The notes beneath the pieces were generated by a model. It was not told where the DNA came from and searched no databases. It worked only from the letters and a program-made list of their open reading frames with translations. Made by a program: the position numbers and the translations under genes. Below, piece by piece: positions 1-6,996 of a stretch of DNA of 12,589 nt. Source of the DNA: an uncultured Mycoplasmatota bacterium (GTDB lineage: Bacteria > Bacillota_I > Bacilli_A > RF39 > UBA660). The stretch lies in assembly GCA_946613765.1 (NCBI GenBank), contig CAMOFW010000016.1, forward strand, positions 1 to 12,589, given 5' to 3'. The number at the start of each line of letters is the position of its first letter. Position 1 is the first letter of the stretch.

Positions 1-1338
1 TACGAAAATGGACAAGAAGTAGGAACTACAAAAAATATGATTCCAGGTGATTATGTAACTAAAACATTTAGTGTTACAAATACTGGTGATGTATATGCGC
101 TATATGATATTTATTTAACTGAAGTAATTAATAGCTTTGTTAATACTGATGAATTGGTATATGAACTAATTAGTGAAGATGGAACTAATTTATCTCAAAG
201 AGAATGTCCAGGCCAAGAAACATTAATTGCTGCAAATAATGGATTAGACGTAGGTCAAACACATCACTATACATTAAAGATTACATTTTTAAATAAAGAC
301 TATAGCCAAGATGACAACCAAGGAGCAACCTTCAGTACAAAGGTTAACTTAGTTCAATCATTTCAAACAACAAGAAAAGTAGCTTCATATATAAATAATG
401 ATGAAATATATTATGATTTATTATCACCTAATGCATCAGTTGAAAACTTTTATAATACTTATCATAAAGAAATATATTTAAAGCAGAATGCTGTAATTAG
501 TACCGCTAGTCTAACTAAGGCATATTTATATGAAAAAGCATATTTGTTTTATACTATGCAAGAATGTGAAGAATATAGTCTAAATTATTCTGAAGAAGAT
601 TACATTTTTAGATGCGAAATTGAAGAAGGTCACGGAGCACGTTTCTATTTTGCAAACAAAAATGAAGCATATTTAACAGAAGAATTATGTATCGAAGAAT
701 CAAATGCTCTGCATATGTACTATGATGATAATTGTAAATTATTTGAAATAAGCGAAACACCAGTTGAAGTATTAGCAAATAAGAATATAACTTCAACAAA
801 ATTATGTATATATAATTCTGGTAATGAAATATGCTTAGACCCAGTTCAACCATATCGCTTTAACTATGTCGAAGGTCCAAGACCACCAACAGTTGAAGAG
901 CAACAAATTATAACATTTATTAATAATTATGCGGATTTTAGTTGTGAAACAGCATATCAAGAAATGAGATGTATTCATAAATTCAATTCAAATCATAATG
1001 CTATTGAAATAAGTACAAGTCCATATGGATATATAACTATAATTTATGAAACAGAAGCTTATAATTTATATGGATATATAGAATCATTTAATTCAGAATC
1101 AGAATGTCAAGACTTTGCAACTAATTATGACAATTATGAATGCATTTATGAAAATGGACAATATAATGCATATTATCATCGTAATAAACAATATATATCA
1201 ATTCAAGAATGCGAAGAAGATGCAAACCATTATAGCTATAGCAATCATATATGCCAATTGAGTGGTGATTATACATCATTGGATGTATGCTCTTCATCTA
1301 GTAAAGGAAAACCAAGATGTGAAATGTCAGCTAAATAA
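1..1338 (+). CDS. Surface/secreted protein with TasA-like domain and Cys-pair repeats (5' truncated)
   Basis: The frame is open from base 1, so the N-terminus (probably a signal anchor) lies outside the window; the ATG at 37 is internal. The first ~120 visible residues look like a TasA/SipW-substrate-type beta-sandwich, with the run IPGDYVTKTFSVTNTGDVYA followed by a Thr/Val-rich strand pattern. The BspA-like protein at 10682 has a comparable domain after its membrane anchor. From about base 565 the protein changes character: it is rich in Tyr, Glu and Asn and holds 14 cysteines that fall into seven consecutive C-x(8-15)-C pairs. Several pairs share a pattern such as QECEE...Y..C. It ends with SAK and shows no LPxTG motif or C-terminal membrane segment. 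A terminator overlaps the stop. Extracellular location is inferred from the domain type; the function of the Cys-rich half is unknown to me. Confidence 0.75.
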   Translation, partial: YENGQEVGTTKNMIPGDYVTKTFSVTNTGDVYALYDIYLTEVINSFVNTDELVYELISEDGTNLSQRECPGQETLIAANNGLDVGQTHHYTLKITFLNKDYSQDDNQGATFSTKVNLVQSFQTTRKVASYINNDEIYYDLLSPNASVENFYNTYHKEIYLKQNAVISTASLTKAYLYEKAYLFYTMQECEEYSLNYSEEDYIFRCEIEEGHGARFYFANKNEAYLTEELCIEESNALHMYYDDNCKLFEISETPVEVLANKNITSTKLCIYNSGNEICLDPVQPYRFNYVEGPRPPTVEEQQIITFINNYADFSCETAYQEMRCIHKFNSNHNAIEISTSPYGYITIIYETEAYNLYGYIESFNSESECQDFATNYDNYECIYENGQYNAYYHRNKQYISIQECEEDANHYSYSNHICQLSGDYTSLDVCSSSSKGKPRCEMSAK

Positions 1339-1365
1339 GATTGGATTAATCCAATCTTTTTATTT
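1337..1365 (+). terminator. Intrinsic terminator of the Cys-rich surface gene
   Basis: A perfect 20-bp palindrome AGATTGGATTAATCCAATCT (1338-1357) is followed by a T-run. The stem begins at the last base of the TAA stop codon. It would give a roughly 9-bp stem with a small loop. Confidence 0.85.
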
Positions 1366-1392
1366 GACTTTTAAAAAATATAAATTTATAAT
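1364..1392 (+). promoter_or_regulatory. Sigma-A promoter for the M16 peptidase pair
   Basis: TTGACT (1364-1369), a 17-bp spacer, then TATAAT (1387-1392). This is one mismatch from consensus. The first gene starts 21 bases past the -10 box with a good AAGGAG site (1402-1407), so the 5' leader is very short. The -35 box directly follows the upstream terminator's T-run. Confidence 0.85.
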
Positions 1393-1413
1393 GTGCTTAG
1401 CAAGGAGTAACTT

Positions 1414-2670
1414 ATGATTAGAAATTTTAAAACAAAACCATATATTTATGAAGTAAAAGATGTTAACAAAACAATTATTAAAATGAATTTCTTTAGTGAA
1501 TATAAAAGAGAAGATTGTGTTAATAATGCAATACTTAAAAATATTCTTACAACATGTTCAAATAAATATAAACAAAGAAGTGAATTTAAAAATAAAAGAA
1601 AAGATTTATATATAATGGATTATTATATCGATAGTAGAGTATATAATAATGTAATAATGCACACTGTTATATTCGTAATACCTAAAATAGGATTAATTAA
1701 AGAATTTAATTTAGATGAAGTATTTAAATTTATTCATGATAGTTTATATGATCCTTTTATTAATGATAATTCTTTTGATGAAGAATCATTTAATATAATT
1801 AAAGAGAATAGAATTAAAGATCAAATTGATTATCCACATTCAATTCATGAATATACTTCAGATATATTTTTAGATTTTGCTGATGAAAAACATCAAACAT
1901 ATATCCATAGAGATGAATGGCTAAATGCTTTAAAAAAAGCTAATTCAAAAGACTTATATGATTACTATAAAAAAGTAATATTAAATAATAAAAATATTTT
2001 AACATTTATTTCATTAAATAAAGATGATAAAGATGAAATAATGGAAAAATTTAATAAATATTTTAAAAATGATATTGATGAATTCAAATTAGATATAAAC
2101 TATAGTAATTATATAGAAATACCTGATAATACTAAAAAAGAAATAAATATTAATTATAATCAATGTGTTTTATCTCAAGCATATACATTCAAAGACTTTA
2201 CTGATGATGATAGATTATTACTTAAAACACTATATTATTTCTTATATTCAAAAGAGAATGATTTAATATTTAAAGAATTAAGAAATAAAAGAAATTTAAT
2301 TTATTATCATCGTATGTCATCTGATAATAATTATGCTATTATGGGAATTAAAGTATTCTTTAATAAAGGTGATCAAGAAGAAATTAAAAGTGTGATTTCT
2401 AATGTATTTGATATGATTAGAGATGAAAATAACTTTAATACTTATAAAGCTAATTTAATAAGAGCTTTAGAATATGATTACTTATCATTAAGTGATAATA
2501 TTTACTATGAAGTAAATACTCAAGTAGATTCTATTTTAAATCCTTACTATAGAGATGTTAAAACACAAGTAGAATTAACTAAGAATATTACATTTGATCA
2601 AATGATATCATTCTTAGATAGAATGTCATTATCTAAAGAAATGATAATGTATTCAAAGGATGGTGAATAA
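1414..2670 (+). CDS. M16 family peptidase-like protein, non-catalytic subunit (YfmF-like)
   Basis: A 418-residue protein with the length and two-half organisation of M16B peptidase-like proteins of the YfmF type. The N-terminal half lacks the HxxEH zinc motif, so it is probably not a protease on its own. The C-terminal half keeps the conserved M16 stretch FKELRNKRNLIYYHR (about residues 285-300), matching the Arg/Tyr substrate-cradle motif of the family. In Bacillus and relatives a zinc-less and a zinc-binding M16 protein are encoded side by side. Members annotated YfmF/YfmH are linked genetically to 5-aminopentanol modification of elongation factor P in B. subtilis. Here the partner follows directly, with only 1 base between this stop and the partner's preferred start. 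Start: ATG with AAGGAG six bases upstream. No signal peptide is seen, so it is likely cytoplasmic. The subfamily call rests on gene order and motif pattern. Confidence 0.75.
   Translation: MIRNFKTKPYIYEVKDVNKTIIKMNFFSEYKREDCVNNAILKNILTTCSNKYKQRSEFKNKRKDLYIMDYYIDSRVYNNVIMHTVIFVIPKIGLIKEFNLDEVFKFIHDSLYDPFINDNSFDEESFNIIKENRIKDQIDYPHSIHEYTSDIFLDFADEKHQTYIHRDEWLNALKKANSKDLYDYYKKVILNNKNILTFISLNKDDKDEIMEKFNKYFKNDIDEFKLDINYSNYIEIPDNTKKEININYNQCVLSQAYTFKDFTDDDRLLLKTLYYFLYSKENDLIFKELRNKRNLIYYHRMSSDNNYAIMGIKVFFNKGDQEEIKSVISNVFDMIRDENNFNTYKANLIRALEYDYLSLSDNIYYEVNTQVDSILNPYYRDVKTQVELTKNITFDQMISFLDRMSLSKEMIMYSKDGE
2662..2666 (+). promoter_or_regulatory. Shine-Dalgarno site deciding the YfmH-like start
   Basis: GGTGA lies five bases before the ATG at 2672, inside the last codons of the upstream gene. 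An upstream in-frame ATG at 2660 overlaps this site and has no good spacing, so 2672 is preferred. The same GGTGA-N5-ATG arrangement precedes gltX. Confidence 0.6.
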
Positions 2671-2671
2671 T

Positions 2672-3922
2672 ATGTTTAAAGAAGTAATACTTAAAAATGG
2701 ATTAACTATGTATTTATATTCAGATAAATCTAAAAATAGAACATCAGCACATTTATTCACACTAGCAGGATCAAAAGATACAACATTTTATGTAGATGAT
2801 AAACAAAAAAAAGTAGTAAATGGAACAGCTCACTTTTTAGAACATTATTTAGTAGAAAGAAGTATTTATGGTAATTCTCTTCAAGTATTAAACGAAGATT
2901 ATGTAGATTATAATGCTTTAACTGCAATAGATTATACAGAATTTCATATTAGTACTGTACATGATTTTATAGATAATTATATTAAACTACTAAATATAGT
3001 TAATAATGTTAGTTTTTCACAAGATAAAGTAAATGATACTATTAAACCAATTATATCTGAAATAGCTAGAAAAGAAGATACTAAATATCTAGAATACAAT
3101 AGAGTAGTTAATAATGCTATTTATAAACGTGATTTATATGATATAGGTCTAGGAACAGTTAAAGATATTCAAAATATGCAATATACAATGTTAAAAGAAT
3201 TCTATGATGCATTTTATTATCCTAGTAACCAAATAATAATAATAACTGGTAATTTTGATGAAGAAGAAATTATTAAAATAACTGAAGATAATTATAATAA
3301 ATTTAATAAAATTAATAAAAATACTAGACATGAAGAATCAAATGAAGATGATAAATTAGTAAGTAAATATAATGAATATAATAAGGACTTAAAAGAACAT
3401 TTATTTACTGTATCATATAAATTAAACTTCAAAGATTATACTCCAGAAGAAAAAAATAAAATAGATTTTTATATATCTTATTTATTACAATCTAATACTG
3501 GAACAGAATCTAAATTATATCAAGATTTAATAAATGATAAATTGATAACTTATGCTTTTGATTGTAATTTTGAATCAGCATATAATAAGGATTATCCAAT
3601 GATTTCTATATATAATGATTCATTAAATAGTGATGAAGTTATTAAAAGATTAACTGCTAGATTAAAAGAACCAATCTTTAATGAAGATAATTTTAATAGA
3701 TGGAAAAATAATCTAATAATTGAAAGAATAAATTCAATGGAAAAAATAGGTTTCTTAAGAAATAATTTTACTGCTAATTTATTAAAATATAATTATAAAG
3801 CAGTAGACACTCTAGAATTTATTAAATCATTTAATTTAGATGAATGTAAAAAACTACTAAGCAAATTAAATTTTAATGATTATTCTATAGTTAAAAATAT
3901 AGTTAAAGAAGATACTAAATAG
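2672..3922 (+). CDS. M16 family zinc metallopeptidase (YfmH-like)
   Basis: A 416-residue protein from the preferred ATG, whose N-terminus MFKEVILKNGLTMYLY is typical of M16 domains. The inverted zinc motif HFLEH is at residues 54-58. Candidate third-ligand glutamates, E130 and E135, lie in SEIARKE; E135 is 77 residues after the second His, the family spacing. The C-terminal half has LINDKLITYAF, the usual inactive-domain counterpart of the substrate-binding motif. It would be the catalytic partner of the zinc-less protein encoded just upstream, and the two probably form a heterodimeric clamshell protease. YfmF/YfmH homologues in B. subtilis are needed for elongation factor P modification; whether that holds here is unknown, since no efp or ymfI lies in the window. 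No export signal is seen. The last codons and TAG stop are built into the terminator hairpin. Confidence 0.82.
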   Translation: MFKEVILKNGLTMYLYSDKSKNRTSAHLFTLAGSKDTTFYVDDKQKKVVNGTAHFLEHYLVERSIYGNSLQVLNEDYVDYNALTAIDYTEFHISTVHDFIDNYIKLLNIVNNVSFSQDKVNDTIKPIISEIARKEDTKYLEYNRVVNNAIYKRDLYDIGLGTVKDIQNMQYTMLKEFYDAFYYPSNQIIIITGNFDEEEIIKITEDNYNKFNKINKNTRHEESNEDDKLVSKYNEYNKDLKEHLFTVSYKLNFKDYTPEEKNKIDFYISYLLQSNTGTESKLYQDLINDKLITYAFDCNFESAYNKDYPMISIYNDSLNSDEVIKRLTARLKEPIFNEDNFNRWKNNLIIERINSMEKIGFLRNNFTANLLKYNYKAVDTLEFIKSFNLDECKKLLSKLNFNDYSIVKNIVKEDTK

Positions 3923-3932
3923 TATCTTTTTT
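3909..3932 (+). terminator. Intrinsic terminator overlapping the end of the YfmH-like gene
   Basis: AAGATACT (3909-3916) pairs with AGTATCTT (3921-3928) around the loop AAAT, followed by more T residues. The stop codon 3920-3922 lies within the hairpin. Confidence 0.8.
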
Positions 3933-3942
3933 AATGTGTTTG

Positions 3943-3951
3943 TGGTAATAT
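3943..3951 (+). promoter_or_regulatory. Possible extended -10 promoter element for gltX
   Basis: TGG followed by TAATAT looks like an extended -10 box just upstream of gltX. The expected -35 position falls in the preceding terminator and does not match consensus. gltX needs some promoter here because a terminator precedes it, but this assignment is weak. Confidence 0.35.
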
Positions 3952-3957
3952 ATATGT

Positions 3958-3962
3958 GGTGA
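3958..3962 (+). promoter_or_regulatory. Shine-Dalgarno site deciding the gltX start
   Basis: GGTGA lies five bases before the ATG at 3968. The in-frame GTG at 3956 overlaps this site and has no site of its own, so the ATG is chosen. Confidence 0.6.
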
Positions 3963-3967
3963 TTTTT

Positions 3968-5599
3968 ATGACAAATAAGGAATATGCTGATATTTTATTA
4001 CCTAATGTAGAACATGATTGGACATACTATGAAGAAAAATATCCTAAAAGAGATTTAAAAGAAGGACAAATGGTTACACGTTTTGCTCCATCTCCAACTG
4101 GATTTGTTCATATGGGTTCTTTATATGCATCATTCTTAGATTTACAAGTAGCTAAACAAACAAATGGTATTTGTATGCTACGTATCGAAGATACTGATGG
4201 TAAAAGAACTGTTGAAAATGGTGTTCAAGGTATAATTGATGACTTTAAAAATTTAAATATTAACTTTACTGAAGGTATGGGATTTGGTGGAAACTATGGA
4301 CCATACTTACAAAGTGATAGAAAAGATATTTATCAAGCATATGCTAAAAAACTAATCGAAGAAGATAAAGCATATCCATGCTTTGCTACTGAAGAATATT
4401 TAAATGAAATTAGAGAATATCAAGCACAAAAGAAGATTAGAATAGGTATCTATAAAAAATATGCTAAAGATAGAGATTTATCTAGAGATGAAGTATTAGA
4501 AAAAATTAAAAATGGAGAAAAATATGTAATTAGATTAAAATCTCCTGGTGATTTTGATAATAAAGTAGTATTACATGATTTAATTAAAGGTGATATCGAA
4601 ATGCCTGAAAATGATATTGATGAAGTTATTATTAAAAGTGATGGACTTCCAACATATCACTTTGCACATGCAATAGACGATCACTTAATGCATACTACAC
4701 ATGTAATCAGAGGTGATGAGTGGGTATCATCATATCCTAAACATGAACAATTCTTTAAAGTATTAGGATTTGAAATGCCTAAGTATGCTCATATTGCACC
4801 AATCTCTAAAAGAGAAGGTAATATTGTAAGAAAACTATCAAAGAGAAAAGATGAAGATGCTGCTATATCTTATTATGTTAAAAAAGGTATTCCAACAGAA
4901 GTAATAAGACTTTATTTAGCAACAATCTGTAACTATGATTTTGAAGAATGGTATACTGCTAATCCAACTAAATCAATTGATGATTTCACATTTGAATTTA
5001 ATAAATGTCCAATTGGAGTAACAGTATTTGACATTGATAAATTAATGTCTATATCTAAAATCTATTTTTCAAGATTAAAAAATACAACTCTTTTTGATAT
5101 GCTAGATAAATATACAAAAGAATATGATGTAGATTTTAATAATATTATTAATAAAGATAAAGAATATACTTTAAATATCTTAAATATTGAAAGAGATATT
5201 GAAAGACCAAGAAAAGATATCGGAGCTTTAGAAGAAGTTAAATCTTCAATCTGGTATATGTATCCAGAACTATTTGATAAAAATACTGAAGAATATGCTG
5301 AAGTTAAAGCTTGTGATAAACAAATAGTAATTGATTATCTAAACAATGTATATGATGCAAATGATGATCAAGAAACTTGGTTCAATAAAGTAAAAGAATT
5401 CGCTGTTAATAATAATTATTGTGCAGATAAAAAAGTGTACAAAGAAGATCCAGATAAATACAATGGTATGGTATCAGACTTCTGTGCATTACTAAGAATA
5501 ATTATCTGTAAGAAGAATCAATCACCTAATATTTATTATTTAATTAAATATCTTGGTAAAGATGAATTATTAAAGAGAGTAGAATTATTTTATAAATAA
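3968..5599 (+). CDS. gltX: Glutamate--tRNA ligase
   Basis: A class I aminoacyl-tRNA synthetase of 543 residues that charges tRNA-Glu with glutamate in the cytoplasm. The catalytic Rossmann fold starts with RFAPSPTGFVHMGSL (HIGH-type motif HMGS, residues 48-51), followed by RIEDTDGKR and the HVIRGDEWVSS segment near residue 245. The second signature is KLSKR (289-293), followed by KDEDAAISYY rather than the HGA-type sequence of E. coli-like enzymes. This variant, with the longer ~550-residue length, is found in many Clostridia and Erysipelotrichia-like bacteria. The C-terminal part is the helical anticodon-binding region and is the least conserved. Whether the enzyme also charges tRNA-Gln cannot be judged here, as no glnS or gatCAB is in the window. 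No T-box precedes it, unlike trpS. Terminators flank the gene on both sides. Confidence 0.95.
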   Translation: MTNKEYADILLPNVEHDWTYYEEKYPKRDLKEGQMVTRFAPSPTGFVHMGSLYASFLDLQVAKQTNGICMLRIEDTDGKRTVENGVQGIIDDFKNLNINFTEGMGFGGNYGPYLQSDRKDIYQAYAKKLIEEDKAYPCFATEEYLNEIREYQAQKKIRIGIYKKYAKDRDLSRDEVLEKIKNGEKYVIRLKSPGDFDNKVVLHDLIKGDIEMPENDIDEVIIKSDGLPTYHFAHAIDDHLMHTTHVIRGDEWVSSYPKHEQFFKVLGFEMPKYAHIAPISKREGNIVRKLSKRKDEDAAISYYVKKGIPTEVIRLYLATICNYDFEEWYTANPTKSIDDFTFEFNKCPIGVTVFDIDKLMSISKIYFSRLKNTTLFDMLDKYTKEYDVDFNNIINKDKEYTLNILNIERDIERPRKDIGALEEVKSSIWYMYPELFDKNTEEYAEVKACDKQIVIDYLNNVYDANDDQETWFNKVKEFAVNNNYCADKKVYKEDPDKYNGMVSDFCALLRIIICKKNQSPNIYYLIKYLGKDELLKRVELFYK

Positions 5600-5610
5600 T
5601 TCTACTTTTT
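5579..5610 (+). terminator. Intrinsic terminator overlapping the end of gltX
   Basis: GTAGAATTATT (from 5579) pairs with AATAATTCTAC (ending 5605), followed by TTTTT. The TAA stop (5597-5599) is part of the 3' arm. The next gene starts 19 bases after the T-run with no evident promoter, so it may depend on read-through. Confidence 0.85.
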
Positions 5611-5618
5611 AATTATAT

Positions 5619-5624
5619 GGAGGT
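5619..5624 (+). promoter_or_regulatory. Shine-Dalgarno site deciding the acetyltransferase start
   Basis: GGAGGT lies four bases before the ATG at 5629. An in-frame ATG at 5617 would consume this site as its second and third codons, so the later start is preferred. Confidence 0.7.
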
Positions 5625-5628
5625 AAAT

Positions 5629-6132
5629 ATGTTTGAATACTACAATAGTATAAATAAAATACCTGAATATAGATATAAAGAAATGAACAAGATACTTACT
5701 AATTTCACAATCGAACTACATGGACAAGAGTGGTTTGAACAAAGAAGAGAAACGTTCGAAAATGAAGGTTATAAAAATTGGATTAATATGATAACTAATA
5801 ATCCTAATTATCATATTATTATCTATTTAAAAGATAATGATATTATAGGATTTATATGTTATGAATATACGGATAATAAAAGAGTATGTATATGTGAAGT
5901 ACAAATAATTAAAGAATATAGATATAAAGGATTAGTTAAAGTACTATTAAAAGAAATGTTAAAACAAATAGATAAATCTAAATGTAATACATTCTTTGGA
6001 GGAATTAATCCAAATAATGAACATTCTATATCAACATTCACACATATAGGTATGGAACTTAAAGATAAATTATATGAAATATCATATGATAAATTAAATA
6101 ATTATATCAATAATGTATCAAATTTGACATAA
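5629..6132 (+). CDS. GNAT family N-acetyltransferase
   Basis: A 167-residue protein with the GCN5-related acetyltransferase pattern. A beta strand DIIGFICYEY leads into CEVQIIKEYRYKGLVKVLLK (about residues 89-108), the acetyl-CoA pyrophosphate loop of motif A. It is followed by the motif B-like GGINPNNEHSISTFTHIGM, where Asn and the hydrophobic-Gly segment are typical. The usual second glycine of the R-x-x-G-x-G/A loop is Val (RYKGLV), a mild departure. The substrate cannot be named; small-molecule or N-terminal acetylation are both possible. No promoter is visible between the gltX terminator and this gene. Its last two codons, Leu-Thr, form part of the -35 box (TTGACA) of the next transcription unit. 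No terminator follows it. Confidence 0.8.
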   Translation: MFEYYNSINKIPEYRYKEMNKILTNFTIELHGQEWFEQRRETFENEGYKNWINMITNNPNYHIIIYLKDNDIIGFICYEYTDNKRVCICEVQIIKEYRYKGLVKVLLKEMLKQIDKSKCNTFFGGINPNNEHSISTFTHIGMELKDKLYEISYDKLNNYINNVSNLT

Positions 6133-6152
6133 TCAAGTGTTTGTGATATAAT
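6124..6152 (+). promoter_or_regulatory. Perfect-consensus sigma-A promoter
   Basis: TTGACA (6124-6129), a 17-bp spacer, then TATAAT (6147-6152). Both hexamers and the spacing match consensus. The -35 box lies inside the last codons of the acetyltransferase gene. It should drive the two-gene unit at 6178-6939 strongly. Confidence 0.9.
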
Positions 6153-6177
6153 TAATTCATATTTAGGGGGATAGTTT

Positions 6178-6606
6178 ATGCAAAATGTAGTTTTTACAGA
6201 AACACAAGGAAACTTAATTGCAAAAATTACAGGACGATTAATAGCAGATGAACAATATAAGGCAGAATTAATAAATAATTATTATTATTGCCCACAAGAT
6301 TTAACAATATTTGAAATCTATGCACTAGAATTTTTAGTTAAAAAAATAAATGATAATGTTTTTAATAGGGGATACTTTAATTTATTAGAATTCTATGCTG
6401 GAGACAACTTAAGTTATAAGTCATATGACAACTATAATGAATTTATTACAAGATGGAAAAGTGATGCGATGTTTAGAGATGCAATGAGAGCAAGGTTTGC
6501 AAGAAATGACATTGGTTATTTATCTCATTCAGTATTAGCAGCACATAAAATAATCAGCTTATCAGAAAAAAATATGGTAGAAAATAATACTTCAAAAAGA
6601 AGATAA
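6178..6606 (+). CDS. Hypothetical protein, unrecognised
   Basis: A 142-residue protein I cannot assign to a family. It begins MQNVVFTETQGNLIAKITGR. It has no signal peptide, membrane segment, zinc motif or Walker motif, so it looks soluble and cytoplasmic. The middle (YYYCPQDLTIFEIYALEFLV) and the C-terminal part (RDAMRARFARNDIGYLSHSV) look like amphipathic helices. It contains a single cysteine and ends in a basic tail, TSKRR. The gene is very likely real: it starts 25 bases after a consensus promoter, has an AGGGGG site seven bases before its ATG, and is followed 15 bases later by another gene with its own AAGGAG site. The pairing with a small lipoprotein is the only functional clue. Confidence 0.75.
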   Translation: MQNVVFTETQGNLIAKITGRLIADEQYKAELINNYYYCPQDLTIFEIYALEFLVKKINDNVFNRGYFNLLEFYAGDNLSYKSYDNYNEFITRWKSDAMFRDAMRARFARNDIGYLSHSVLAAHKIISLSEKNMVENNTSKRR

Positions 6607-6621
6607 TTTAAGGAGTTTAAA

Positions 6622-6939
6622 ATGAATAAGTTAGATTTATTAAAAATAAAAAAAGCATTAATTATTGCAGCTATGTCAACAACAACTTTAAGTGCATGTT
6701 CTATGCAACCAGAAGTAAAAGGTGCTAAAAGAATCGAAGCAAATGAATTATTTAATGATAGAATTTATATTGACGGAAATGGTAATGTTATACTTGAAGT
6801 TAAACCAAGAAAAATAATGTTACCAAACGGACAATTTAAATATGATATACCTGAAAATGAAGGATATGCCATAACTGAAGACGAAAATGGTAGAACAATA
6901 GGTAGAAGAGTATTGGTTCCTTCAAAGAAAAATAAATAG
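6622..6939 (+). CDS. Small lipoprotein
   Basis: A 105-residue protein with a lipoprotein signal peptide: a basic start (MNKLDLLKIKK), a hydrophobic core (ALIIAAMS) and the lipobox LSAC with the modified cysteine at residue 26. The mature part (~80 residues) is polar and strand-rich, with a YIDGNGNVILEVKPRKIML stretch and a basic C-terminus. It is predicted to be attached to the outer face of the cell membrane. I do not recognise a family. It is the second gene of a short operon, 15 bases after the unrecognised soluble protein, with AAGGAG six bases before the ATG. Its TAG stop lies in the stem of the terminator that ends the operon. Confidence 0.75.
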   Translation: MNKLDLLKIKKALIIAAMSTTTLSACSMQPEVKGAKRIEANELFNDRIYIDGNGNVILEVKPRKIMLPNGQFKYDIPENEGYAITEDENGRTIGRRVLVPSKKNK

Positions 6940-6963
6940 AGTATCAATTGATATTCTATTTTT
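6934..6963 (+). terminator. Intrinsic terminator of the lipoprotein operon
   Basis: A stem of about 10-12 bp (ATAGAGTATC with GATATTCTAT, one G-U pair, loop AATT) is followed by a T-run. The stop codon 6937-6939 is in the 5' arm. The T-run merges directly into the -35 box of the trpS leader promoter. Confidence 0.8.
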
Positions 6964-6990
6964 GACAAAAGAATAAAAAGGTGTTAAAAT
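6962..6990 (+). promoter_or_regulatory. trpS: Sigma-A promoter of the trpS leader
   Basis: TTGACA (6962-6967), a 17-bp spacer, then TAAAAT (6985-6990), one mismatch from consensus. Transcription should start near 6997, about 290 bases before the trpS start codon, which leaves room for the T-box leader. Confidence 0.85.
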
Positions 6991-6996
6991 TTAGAC

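Noticed and set aside
608..853. Minus-strand frame within the first gene
   Set aside because: It lies entirely inside a well-supported + strand gene, has low-complexity Leu/Ile/Tyr content and no ribosome site; it is a shadow.
2805..2812. A8 tract in the YfmH-like gene (and A8 at 11284-11291 in the BspA-like gene) as phase-variation sites
   Set aside because: Runs of this length are expected in such an AT-rich genome, and both frames are intact.
4109..4121. HMGS instead of HIGH in GltX as a defect
   Set aside because: The surrounding PSPTG and KLSKR motifs are intact, and this variation is normal within glutamyl-tRNA synthetases.
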